From NCBI RefSeq assembly GCF_039673065.1, contig NZ_JBDJKW010000017.1, forward strand, positions 18,704 to 82,703: a stretch of 64,000 nt of DNA, in the 5' to 3' direction. Made by a program: the position numbers and the translations under genes. Source of the DNA: Allobosea sp039673065 (lineage in GTDB: Bacteria > Pseudomonadota > Alphaproteobacteria > Rhizobiales > Beijerinckiaceae). Position 1 is the first letter of the stretch. Each line of letters starts with the position of its first letter. This document shows positions 17,095 through 25,060 of this stretch, piece by piece. The notes under the pieces were generated by a model. It was not told where the DNA came from, ran no database searches, and saw only the letters and a program-made list of their open reading frames with translations.

Positions 17095-18468
17095 ATGATC
17101 GAGGAATTTCGTGCGGTGGTCGGCCCGGCGGGCGTGCTGACCGAGGCCGAGGACATGGCGGGCTACGCCACCGACTGGCGTCACACCGTGACCGGTGCGC
17201 CGGCCTGCGTGCTGCGCCCGCGCAACACGGCCGAAGTCTCCGCCCTGCTGAAGATCTGCCATGAGCGCGGCATCGCCGTGGTGCCACAGGGCGGCAACAC
17301 CGGCATGGCCGCCGGCGCGGTGCCGGACGGCAGCGGCCGGCAGGTCGTGCTCTCGCTGTCGCGCATGAACGCGATCCGCGCGGTCGACCCGCTCGGCATG
17401 ACGCTGGAGGCGGAGGCCGGCGTGATCCTGAAGAGCGCGCAGGACGCCGCCGCCGAGGCCGGCCGGCTGCTGCCGATCAGCCTCGCCGCCGAGGGCTCGG
17501 CCCAGATCGGCGGCGTGGTCGCCACCAATGCCGGCGGGCTCAACGTGCTGCGCTACGGCATGGCGCGTCAGCTGGTGCTCGGGCTCGAGGTCGTGCTCGC
17601 CGACGGCACGGTCGTCGACGGCCTGCGCCGCCTGCGCAAGGACAATGCCGGCTATGACTGGAAGCAGCTCTTCATCGGCAGCGAGGGCACGCTCGGCATC
17701 GTCACCGCCGCGGTGCTGCGCCTGCTGCCCCGGCCGAAGCATGTCGTCACCAGCCTGCTCGCGGTCGCCGATCCGGCGGCGGCGCTGCGCCTGCTCAAGC
17801 TGATGCAGGAGGAGCTCGGCGACACGATCAACGCCTTCGAGCTGATCTCGGGCTTCTCCTTCGCCATCGTCGAGAAGCATTTCGGCCTCAAGGCCCCGGT
17901 CGCCGGCGGCGGCTGGTTCGTGCTGCTCGAGGCCTCCGCCAGCCTGGAAGGCCTGCGCGACGCGGTCGAGGGCGCGCTCGCCCAGGCGCTGGAGGAGGAG
18001 ATCGCGCTCGACGGCGTCATCGCCGAATCCCAGGCACAGGCGGCACAGCTCTGGGCGCTGCGCGAGCGCGTCAGCGAGGCCGAGCTGAAGGAAGGACGCG
18101 GCGTCAAGCACGACGTCTCGGTGCCGATCCCGGCGCTGCCGGCCTTCCTGGCCGAGGCCGAGGCCGCGGTGACCGCCGCCTTCCCCGGCGCGCGGCTCAA
18201 CCCGTTCGGCCATGCCGGCGATGGCAACATCCATTTCAACGTCATCGTCACGCCCGACACCGACGCGGCCCGGCTCAACCGCACGGTGCACGACGTGGTC
18301 GTCGCTCATGGCGGCTCGATCTCGGCGGAGCACGGCATCGGCGGCTATCGCGTGGCCGAGCTGGCACATTACCGCGCCGGCACCGAGCTTGAACTCGCCC
18401 GCCGCATCCGCCTCTGCCTCGACCCCAAGGCGATCCTCAATCCCGGCAAGGTGATGACCGCCGGCTGA
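17095..18468 (+). CDS. FAD-linked oxidase (D-lactate/2-hydroxyglutarate dehydrogenase family)
   Basis: The protein has 457 residues. The PCMH-type FAD-binding domain occupies about 35-215 (PQGGNTGMAAGAVP, GGVVATNAGGLNVLRYG, GSEGTLGIVT). The C-terminal FAD-oxidase domain carries NPFGHAGDGNIHFN and SAEHGIG, with the conserved histidines of the D-2-hydroxyacid dehydrogenase group. It oxidises a D-2-hydroxy acid to the 2-oxo acid and passes electrons to an acceptor. The exact substrate (D-lactate, D-2-hydroxyglutarate, glycolate) cannot be read. An aldehyde dehydrogenase follows 200 bp downstream on the same strand, so a small oxidation module is possible. Confidence 0.85.
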   Translation: MIEEFRAVVGPAGVLTEAEDMAGYATDWRHTVTGAPACVLRPRNTAEVSALLKICHERGIAVVPQGGNTGMAAGAVPDGSGRQVVLSLSRMNAIRAVDPLGMTLEAEAGVILKSAQDAAAEAGRLLPISLAAEGSAQIGGVVATNAGGLNVLRYGMARQLVLGLEVVLADGTVVDGLRRLRKDNAGYDWKQLFIGSEGTLGIVTAAVLRLLPRPKHVVTSLLAVADPAAALRLLKLMQEELGDTINAFELISGFSFAIVEKHFGLKAPVAGGGWFVLLEASASLEGLRDAVEGALAQALEEEIALDGVIAESQAQAAQLWALRERVSEAELKEGRGVKHDVSVPIPALPAFLAEAEAAVTAAFPGARLNPFGHAGDGNIHFNVIVTPDTDAARLNRTVHDVVVAHGGSISAEHGIGGYRVAELAHYRAGTELELARRIRLCLDPKAILNPGKVMTAG

Positions 18469-18671
18469 CGAGGCCGTCACGCCGACCGCATGATCGCGCC
18501 GGGGCCGCCCGGCGCGAGCGCACTGGCGGCGGCGCCCGTCCGGGGGCATATCCGGACGGCACGGCCCGAACCCGCCGGCGATGGCGGGCGGGCACAGCCG
18601 GGTTCCGGGCGCGGCGCCCGGCGGCCAACCATGCTGCAATGAGCGGGGGCATGCCCGCGGGAGAGACGCTT

Positions 18672-20132
18672 ATGACGCTGCAAGACGCCCTCTGGTTCGA
18701 TCCGACCCGCATCTTCGTCGACGGCGCCTGGCGCCAGCCGAGCGGCGGCGGCACGATCGACGTCGAGAACCCCTCCACCGGCACGGTGATCGGCGCCATC
18801 GGGCGCGGCACGGCCGAGGACGTCGATGCGGCGGTGGCGGCCGCGCAGGCGGCGATGGACGGCGCCTGGGGCCGGATGAGCGCCACCGAACGCGGCCGCA
18901 TCATGAGCAAGATGGCGACGCTGGTGCTGGAGCGCGCAGAGAAGCTCGCCATGATCGAGGCGCTCGACGTCGGCAAGCCGCTGCACCAGTCGCGCAACGA
19001 TTCGATCGCGCTGGCGCGCTATCTCGAATTCTACGGCGGCGCCGCCGACAAGCTGATGGGCACCACCATCCCCTATCAGGACGGCTTCACGGTCTACACG
19101 CTGCGCGAGCCCCATGGCGTCTGCGGCGTGATCATCCCGTGGAACTACCCGATGCAGATCCTCGGCCGCGCCGTCGGCGCTGCGCTCGCCGCCGGCAATG
19201 CCTGCGTGCTGAAGCCTGCCGAGGACGCCTCGCTCTCCTCGCTCGCCTTCGCGGCGATCGCCGAGGAGGCCGGCCTGCCGGCCGGCGCGCTCAACGTCGT
19301 CACCGGCTTCGGCCATGATGTCGGCTCGGCCCTGTCCGGCCATGCCGGCGTCGACCACGTTTCCTTCACCGGCTCGGTCGGCACCGGCGAGCGCATCCAG
19401 GCGGCCGCGTCGCGCAATGTCGTGCCGGTGACGCTGGAGCTCGGCGGCAAGTCGCCCCATATCGTCTTCGACGACTGCGATCTCGACAAGGCGATGCCGA
19501 CCCTGGTCGGCGCCTGCATGCAGAACGCCGGCCAGACCTGCTCGGCCGCCTCGCGCGTGCTGGTGCAGCGCGGCGTCTACGAGGAGGTCAAGCGCCGCAT
19601 GGCCGAGATCTATCGCGGGCTCGAGGCCGGGCCGGCGATCGGCAGCCACGCGCTCGGCCCGCTGGTCTCGCGCAAGCAGAAGCAGATCGTCAGCTCCTAT
19701 ATCGAGATCGGCCGCAAGGAGCTCGCCATCGCCGCCGAGGGCAAGATCCGCGACGACGCGGCGGCCGAGGGCAATTTCGTCGCCCCCGTGCTGTTCGCCG
19801 ACGTGCCGCCCGACCACAAGCTGGCGCAGGAGGAAATCTTCGGCCCCGTGCAGGTGCTGATCCCGTTCGAAGACGAGGCCGAGGCGCTGAAGATCGCCAA
19901 CGGCACGCCCTACGGGCTCGTCGCCGGCGTCTGGACCCGCGATGGCGGCCGCCAGATGCGGCTGGCGCGCAAGCTCCATGTCGGCCAGGTCTTCATCAAC
20001 AATTACGGCGCCGGCGGCGGCATCGAGCTGCCCTTCGGCGGCGTCGGCAAGTCGGGCCATGGCCGCGAGAAGGGCTTCGAGGCGCTCTACGGCTTCACCC
20101 GCGTCAAGACGGTCGCCGCCTCGCACGGCTGA
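18672..20132 (+). CDS. Aldehyde dehydrogenase family protein
   Basis: The protein has 486 residues of the NAD(P)-dependent aldehyde dehydrogenase superfamily. Visible signatures are IIPWNYPMQILGRAVG (cofactor site), VTLELGGKSPHIVF with the catalytic Glu, and NAGQTCSAASRVLV with the nucleophile Cys. It most resembles the betaine-aldehyde/gamma-aminobutyraldehyde dehydrogenase group. I prefer ATG 18672, preceded by GGGAGAG, to the in-frame ATG at 18639. Its end faces the convergent apnO-like gene across a terminator hairpin. It could belong to the acid-sugar pathway next door, but the convergent orientation argues against one operon. Confidence 0.85.
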   Translation: MTLQDALWFDPTRIFVDGAWRQPSGGGTIDVENPSTGTVIGAIGRGTAEDVDAAVAAAQAAMDGAWGRMSATERGRIMSKMATLVLERAEKLAMIEALDVGKPLHQSRNDSIALARYLEFYGGAADKLMGTTIPYQDGFTVYTLREPHGVCGVIIPWNYPMQILGRAVGAALAAGNACVLKPAEDASLSSLAFAAIAEEAGLPAGALNVVTGFGHDVGSALSGHAGVDHVSFTGSVGTGERIQAAASRNVVPVTLELGGKSPHIVFDDCDLDKAMPTLVGACMQNAGQTCSAASRVLVQRGVYEEVKRRMAEIYRGLEAGPAIGSHALGPLVSRKQKQIVSSYIEIGRKELAIAAEGKIRDDAAAEGNFVAPVLFADVPPDHKLAQEEIFGPVQVLIPFEDEAEALKIANGTPYGLVAGVWTRDGGRQMRLARKLHVGQVFINNYGAGGGIELPFGGVGKSGHGREKGFEALYGFTRVKTVAASHG

Positions 20133-20160
20133 GCGCCGCGGCACGCAGTACACGAACAGA

Positions 20161-20184
20161 AGCCCGGGGCCGCCGCCCCGGGCT
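20161..20184. terminator. Bidirectional terminator-like hairpin
   Basis: AGCCCGGGGC (20161-20170) and GCCCCGGGCT (20175-20184) pair perfectly around a 4-nt loop, followed by a mildly T-containing stretch. It lies in the short gap between the convergent aldehyde dehydrogenase and oxidoisomerase genes, as expected for a shared terminator. Confidence 0.7.
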
Positions 20185-20205
20185 TCGTCGTTCGGGGACG
20201 GCCGC

Positions 20206-21033
20206 TCAGGTGATGCGGCGGATGCTGGCGGCGATCTCGTCGGCGTCGAAGACGCGCTTCCAGTCGTCGCGCATCAGCATCGGCTTGCCGAATTCGATCG
20301 CCTTGTTGCAGGCATCGGAGAAGACGCCGTCGATCTCCTTGAAGGTGACCGCCGCCAGGATGTTGAGATGGCCGAGCAGGAAGTCGCGCGCCGCCTCGCG
20401 CGGCACGCCGCGGGCGATCACCTCCTCCATCGCCTCGCGCATCACGTCGAGCAGCGAGGCGACCACCGTCTCGGAGAGGCCGGGCTCCAGCAGCGCCATC
20501 TGCTCGACGCTGACGCGATGGCTGCGCATCACCGGCGCGTAGATCACGCCCGCCACCTCGGCACCGAGCGCATAGGCGCTCTCCGGCCCCTGCATCAGCG
20601 CGCAGACGATGTGCTGGCGGGCGCCGACGCCGCCGAAATAGTCGCGCTTGGCGGCAAGCTCGGTCTCGTCGTTGAAGATCGGCGGATGGCAGGGATGGGC
20701 GACGACATAGGCGATGTCGGCCCGCGCCGGCAGATGGCCGGCGAAGGGCGCCGCCGCGTCGAGCACCATGACCACCGTGCCCGGCCGCAGCGCCGGCACC
20801 ACCGTGGCCGCGACCTTGCCGATCGCCACGTCCGGCACGGCGAGGATGACGACATCGGCGCCGGCCAGCGCCTCCTCGGGCGCGACGGGCGTGATCCCGA
20901 GTTCGCTGGCGAGGCGCGCGCGGCCGGCCTCGCCGATCTCGACATGGGCGACGGTGAAGCGCGAGCCGCGCAGATTGGCGGCGAGCCGCATGCCCATCTT
21001 GCCGCCGGCGCCGAACAGCGCGATCGAAGTCAT
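20206..21033 (-). CDS. apnO: Probable D-apionate oxidoisomerase (6PGDH-like NAD-binding protein)
   Basis: The protein has 275 residues. The N-terminal Rossmann domain contains GAGGKMGMRLAANL and ADVVILAVPD, and the C-terminal helical domain is of the phosphogluconate-dehydrogenase C-terminal type (AHPCHPPIFND, LLGHLNILAAVTFKEIDG). Members include D-apionate oxidoisomerase, which converts D-apionate to 3-oxo-isoapionate. The assignment rests on the neighbours: a divergent LysR gene, then a RuBisCO-like protein and a DUF1537 kinase that together match the 3-oxo-isoapionate branch. Another branched or C4 acid sugar substrate remains possible. Confidence 0.65.
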   Translation of the reverse strand: MTSIALFGAGGKMGMRLAANLRGSRFTVAHVEIGEAGRARLASELGITPVAPEEALAGADVVILAVPDVAIGKVAATVVPALRPGTVVMVLDAAAPFAGHLPARADIAYVVAHPCHPPIFNDETELAAKRDYFGGVGARQHIVCALMQGPESAYALGAEVAGVIYAPVMRSHRVSVEQMALLEPGLSETVVASLLDVMREAMEEVIARGVPREAARDFLLGHLNILAAVTFKEIDGVFSDACNKAIEFGKPMLMRDDWKRVFDADEIAASIRRIT

Positions 21034-21275
21034 GCCTCATCCTCCCGGCGGCTACGCCTGTCTGCACCCCTTTTGCGCCGCGCTATCCGCGACGCGAGGC
21101 GTCTGTCGTCCCTTCCGGCGAGTAAGCGCGTTCCGGGCGGCGATGGAAAGCGAGATTTCGTCGCCGATCTGTGAGGAAAGCTGAGGCGCAGGCGCGGGCA
21201 GCCCACCGCGAGCTGCACCCGGACGCCACCGGGCGCCGCCCGGCCCGCCTTGCCGGTGGCTGGCGGCGCAGCTAG

Positions 21276-21295
21276 ATTCCGCGAGGAAAAATCAC
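21276..21295. promoter_or_regulatory. Candidate LysR operator upstream of the LysR and apnO genes
   Basis: The element GATTCC-GCGA-GGAAAAATCAC contains an interrupted inverted repeat. Its complement GTGATTTTTCC matches GTGATTTTCC found at 22214-22223 upstream of the RuBisCO-like gene. Shared sites in front of both transcription units of one pathway suggest binding by the LysR protein encoded between them. Confidence 0.4.
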
Positions 21296-21314
21296 AGATC
21301 GGGGGAGCGGGCGC

Positions 21315-22217
21315 GTGGGCAAGCCGAGGCCGTCACTGAACGCGCTGCGGGCGTTCGAGGCGACGGCGCGCCTCGCCAGCCTCTCGGCGGCGGCGCGGGA
21401 GCTCAACGTCACCCATGGCGCGGTCAGCCGCCATATCGGCGGGCTGGAGGCGATGTTCGGCGTGCCCCTGCTCGAACGCAGCGGCCGCTCGGTGCAGGCG
21501 ACGCCGCAGGGCACGCGGCTGGCGGCCTCGCTGAGCCAGGCCTTCGCGATGATCGAGACCGGCGTCGAGCAATTACGGCCCGGCCCGCTCACCCTGTCCT
21601 GCTCCGCCACCATCATGATGAACTGGCTGATCCCGCGCATCGCCGGCTTCCACCGCCGCCATCCCGAGATCGAGCTGCGCTTCGACATGGCGCATGACCG
21701 TGTCGATTTCGTCCGCGACGCGATCGGCGTGGCGATCCGCAACAGCGGCATCGAACCGCCGAAGGAGGTGGTGATCCGGCCGATGATCGACGAATGGATC
21801 GGCCCGGTCTGCTCGCCGGCCTATCGCGACGCGCATGGTCTCGCCGGCCTCGCCGATCTGGCGCGCTGCGACCGGCTGGCGACCAAGACGCGCCCAGGCG
21901 CCTGGGCGCAATGGCTGGCGACACAGGCACCGGCGCCGGAGCAAGGCCGCGAGGCGGTGCTGTACGAGCACTTCTACCTGATGATCCAGGCGGCGATCTG
22001 CGATCTCGGCATCGCGATCGTGCCGCGCCTGCTGGTGCAGGACCATCTCGCCTCGGGCAAGCTGGTGGCGCCCTTCGGCTTCGTGCCGGGCCCCAACCGC
22101 ATGGTCCTCTGGATCGCGCCGCATCTGCGCCACCGCGCCGACACCCGCGCCCTCGTCGCCTGGCTGAGTGACGCGCTGCGCCAGTCCGAAGCGCCGCCCG
22201 CCGCCGCGCCGGCGTGA
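21315..22217 (+). CDS. LysR-type transcriptional regulator (GcvA-like)
   Basis: The protein has 300 residues. The N-terminal winged helix-turn-helix is at about 5-65 (LNALRAFEATARLASLSAAARELNVTHGAVSRHI) and the substrate-binding domain runs from about 90 to 290. The GTG at 21315 follows GGGGGAG. It is divergent from the apnO-like gene and ends 92 bp before the RuBisCO-like gene, with similar GTGATTTTYCC elements in front of both. It is therefore the likely local regulator, with an acid sugar or intermediate as ligand. This is inference from position. Confidence 0.88.
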   Translation: MGKPRPSLNALRAFEATARLASLSAAARELNVTHGAVSRHIGGLEAMFGVPLLERSGRSVQATPQGTRLAASLSQAFAMIETGVEQLRPGPLTLSCSATIMMNWLIPRIAGFHRRHPEIELRFDMAHDRVDFVRDAIGVAIRNSGIEPPKEVVIRPMIDEWIGPVCSPAYRDAHGLAGLADLARCDRLATKTRPGAWAQWLATQAPAPEQGREAVLYEHFYLMIQAAICDLGIAIVPRLLVQDHLASGKLVAPFGFVPGPNRMVLWIAPHLRHRADTRALVAWLSDALRQSEAPPAAAPA

Positions 22218-22249
22218 TTTTCCCTGACGCGACGCTGCGGAAATCTCAC
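22214..22249. promoter_or_regulatory. Candidate LysR operator upstream of the RuBisCO-like gene
   Basis: GTGATTTTCC (22214-22223) and GGAAATCTCAC (22239-22249) form an imperfect inverted repeat with a 15-bp spacer, overlapping the stop of the LysR gene. The left arm recurs in inverted orientation at 21285-21295 on the other side of the LysR gene. Confidence 0.4.
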
Positions 22250-22309
22250 CAGTCAGCGTCGGCGCCGCGCCCTATAGTCGGGCGACGACAGATGCCGGGG
22301 CTGGCGCGC

Positions 22310-23566
22310 ATGCAGCGGATCGAGGCCGACTACCTGATGGAGACGCCGGAGGATCCGGCGCGCGTCGCCGCGATCATGGCGGGCGAGCAGTCGAGCGGCA
22401 CCTTCACCGCCATTCCCGGCGAGACGGAAGCGGTGAAGGCGCGCGCGGCCGCGACGGTGACGCGGCTCGCGATCGTCGAGGAGACCACCGCCGGCCCGTC
22501 CCTGCCCTCTGCCGGGCTGGCGCTGCCGCCAGGCACGCGCTTCCGGCGCGCGCAGCTCACCCTGTCCTGGCCCCTGGCGACCGTCGGCCCGTCGCTGCCG
22601 AACCTCCTCGCCACCGTCGCCGGCAACCTGTTCGAGCTGAAGCCGGTGACCGGGCTGCGCCTGCTCGACATCAGGTTGCCGCCGGCCTTCGCCGAGGCCT
22701 ATGCCGGACCGCGCTTCGGCATCGCCGGCACACGGCGCCTCGCCGGCGTGACCGGCCGGCCGATCATCGGCACCATCGTCAAGCCGAGCGTCGGGCTGAC
22801 GCCGGAGGAGACGGCGGCGCTGGTCGCCGAGCTCTGCGGCGCCGGCATCGACTTCATCAAGGACGACGAATTGCAGGCAGACGGGCCGCTCTGCCCGTTC
22901 GAGGCGCGGGTCGCGGCGGTGATGCCGGTGCTCCACGCCGCGGCCGACCGCAGCGGCCGCATGCCGATGTACGCCTTCAACCTGACCGGCGAGATCGAGG
23001 AGATGCGCCGGCGCCACGACACGCTGCTGAAGCACGGCGCCAGCTGCATGATGGCGAGCCTGAACTCGGTCGGGCTCGCCGGGATCATCGAGCTGGCGCG
23101 CTTCGGCACGCTGCCGCTGCACGCCCATCGCAATGGCTGGGGCTATCTTAGCCGGCATCCGCTGCTCGGCTGGTCCTACCGCGCCTGGCACAAGATCTGG
23201 CGACTGGCCGGCGTCGACCACATGCATGTCAACGGCATCGGCAACAAATTCGCCGAGAGCGACGAGAGCTCGCTGGATTCCGCCCGCGCCTGCCTGGAGC
23301 CGCTCTTCCCCGACAAGCCCTGCACGGTGATGCCGGTGTTCTCCTCGGCGCAGGGGCCGCGCCAGGCGCCGGCGACCTATGCGGCGCTCGGCTCGGCCGA
23401 CCTGATCGTCACGGCCGGCGGCGGCATCATGGCCCATCCCGGCGGCACGGCGGCCGGCGTGACGGCGATGCGCGAGGCCTGGCAGGCGGCGCTGGCCGGC
23501 GAAGCGCTCGAGGCCTATGCCCGCACCCGGCCGGCGCTGGCCGCCGCGCTGGAGCGCCCGGCATGA
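22310..23566 (+). CDS. oiaX: RuBisCO-like protein, probable 3-oxo-isoapionate-4-phosphate decarboxylase
   Basis: The protein has 418 residues with the RuBisCO large-subunit fold. KPSVGLTPEE marks loop 1, and GIDFIKDDEL contains the Lys/Asp/Glu set for carbamate and metal binding. HAHRNGWGYLSRHP and the late GGGIMAHPGGTAAG are the phosphate-binding stretches. RuBisCO-like proteins next to DUF1537 kinases include OiaX, which decarboxylates 3-oxo-isoapionate 4-phosphate to L-erythrulose 1-phosphate. The frame is open from 22214, but the family N-terminus (ADYLMETPEDP) fits a start at 22310; ATG 22292 is an alternative. It overlaps the kinase gene by 4 bp. Confidence 0.72.
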   Translation: MQRIEADYLMETPEDPARVAAIMAGEQSSGTFTAIPGETEAVKARAAATVTRLAIVEETTAGPSLPSAGLALPPGTRFRRAQLTLSWPLATVGPSLPNLLATVAGNLFELKPVTGLRLLDIRLPPAFAEAYAGPRFGIAGTRRLAGVTGRPIIGTIVKPSVGLTPEETAALVAELCGAGIDFIKDDELQADGPLCPFEARVAAVMPVLHAAADRSGRMPMYAFNLTGEIEEMRRRHDTLLKHGASCMMASLNSVGLAGIIELARFGTLPLHAHRNGWGYLSRHPLLGWSYRAWHKIWRLAGVDHMHVNGIGNKFAESDESSLDSARACLEPLFPDKPCTVMPVFSSAQGPRQAPATYAALGSADLIVTAGGGIMAHPGGTAAGVTAMREAWQAALAGEALEAYARTRPALAAALERPA

Positions 23567-24921
23567 GCGACCCACGCCCGCTGCCGCCCGGCCCGCTGAT
23601 CGCCTATTACGGCGACGACTTCACCGGCTCCTCGGCCGTGATGGAGGTGACGGCCTTCGCCGGGCTGGACAGCGTGCTCTTCCTGGCGCCGCCGACACCG
23701 GAGCGCCTGCGCGCCTTCGCCGGGTGCCGGGTGATCGGCATCGCCGGGACGGCACGGGCGCAGACGCCGGCCTGGATGGAGGCTGAGCTGCCCGCCATCT
23801 TCGCCGGCCTCGCCGAAACGGGCGCGCCGGTGCTGCTCTACAAGGTCTGCTCGACCTTCGATTCCGCCCCGGCGATCGGCTCGATCGGCACGGCGATCGA
23901 CCTCGCGGCCGAACGCTTTGCCGGCTGGCATCCGCTGCTGGTCGCCGATCCCGGCATGGGCCGCTACCAGGCTTTCGGCCATCTCTTCGCGCAGGCGCAG
24001 GGTGCGGTGCACCGGCTCGACCGGCATCCGGTGATGGCGCGCCATCCGGTGACGCCGATGGACGAGGCCGACCTCGCCCGGCATCTCGCCCGCCAGACCG
24101 CGCGCCGCATCGGGCTGGTTGACCTGGCGGCGATGAAGGCCGGCGCGGCGCAGGCCCGGCTGGCGCACGAACTGGAGGCCGGCGCCGAGATCGTCTCGCT
24201 CGACGTGATCGACCGCGAGACGCTGGTCGCCGCCGGGCGGCTGATCTGGGAGCACGGGCCGCAGCCTATCTTCGGCATCGGCTCGCAGGGGCTGGCGGCG
24301 GCGCTCGTCGCCTGCTGGCGCGAGGCCGGGCTGCTGCCGCAGGCGTCCCCTCCGCGCCGGCCCGCCCCGGTCTCGCGGCTGATCTGCGTCTCCGGCTCGG
24401 TCTCGCCGATCACCGCCGGGCAGATCGCCTGCGCCGAGGCGGCGGGCTTCGCGGTGATCCGGCTCGACGCCGCCCGCGCCGTGGAGCCGCGCGGCTGGAA
24501 GGAGGCGCTGGACGATGCGACGCAAGCCGCGCTGGCGGCGCTCTCCAACGGCCGCGACGTGGTGGTGGCGACCGCGACCGGCCCGGACGATCCTGCGGTC
24601 GCCGGCCTGCGCGCCGCGGTCGCAGCCACGAGCAGCGACGAGGCGGCGGTGAATGCGCGCATCGGCACCGGGCTCGGCACCATCCTCGACGCGGTGCTGG
24701 CGCGCACGGGCCTGCGCCGCGCGGTGATCTCCGGCGGCGACAGTTCGGGCCGGGCCGCCGCCGTGCTCGGGATCGACGCGCTGCGCGCGATGGCGCCGCT
24801 GGCGCCGGGCAGCCCGCTCTGCATCGCCTCCTCGCCGCGCCCCGAGCGCGACGGGCTCGAGCTCGCGCTGAAGGGCGGGCAGGTCGGCGCCCCCGATTTC
24901 TTCATGGCCGCCAAGGGCTGA
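23563..24921 (+). CDS. oiaK: Four-carbon acid sugar kinase family (DUF1537), probable 3-oxo-isoapionate kinase
   Basis: The protein has 452 residues. The N-terminal sugar-binding domain starts AYYGDDFTGSSAVMEV, and the C-terminal nucleotide-binding domain includes ICVSGSVSPITAGQ, VVVATATGPDD and VISGGDSSGRAAAVLG. These are the hallmarks of the OtnK/DUF1537 family of ATP-dependent acid sugar kinases. The 4-bp overlap with the RuBisCO-like gene and the nearby oxidoisomerase point to 3-oxo-isoapionate as substrate. Later enzymes that turn L-erythrulose phosphate into erythrose 4-phosphate are not in this window. Confidence 0.75.
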   Translation: MSDPRPLPPGPLIAYYGDDFTGSSAVMEVTAFAGLDSVLFLAPPTPERLRAFAGCRVIGIAGTARAQTPAWMEAELPAIFAGLAETGAPVLLYKVCSTFDSAPAIGSIGTAIDLAAERFAGWHPLLVADPGMGRYQAFGHLFAQAQGAVHRLDRHPVMARHPVTPMDEADLARHLARQTARRIGLVDLAAMKAGAAQARLAHELEAGAEIVSLDVIDRETLVAAGRLIWEHGPQPIFGIGSQGLAAALVACWREAGLLPQASPPRRPAPVSRLICVSGSVSPITAGQIACAEAAGFAVIRLDAARAVEPRGWKEALDDATQAALAALSNGRDVVVATATGPDDPAVAGLRAAVAATSSDEAAVNARIGTGLGTILDAVLARTGLRRAVISGGDSSGRAAAVLGIDALRAMAPLAPGSPLCIASSPRPERDGLELALKGGQVGAPDFFMAAKG

Positions 24922-25060
24922 GGCGGAGGCGAGCCGCGGGCGATCGTGGCCCTGGCCGTCACCGGCGCTGACGCAGCCCTTGGCGGGCTTTGGGGCAAAT
25001 GGCGCGCGCCGCTGTGGCGCTGGCCTGGTCTGCATCGCGACGCCGCCGCCATCGCGCGGA

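Noticed and set aside
22310..23566. Genuine carbon-fixing RuBisCO
   Set aside because: The length and neighbours (DUF1537 kinase, oxidoisomerase) and the absence of a small subunit or phosphoribulokinase indicate a RuBisCO-like protein with another reaction.
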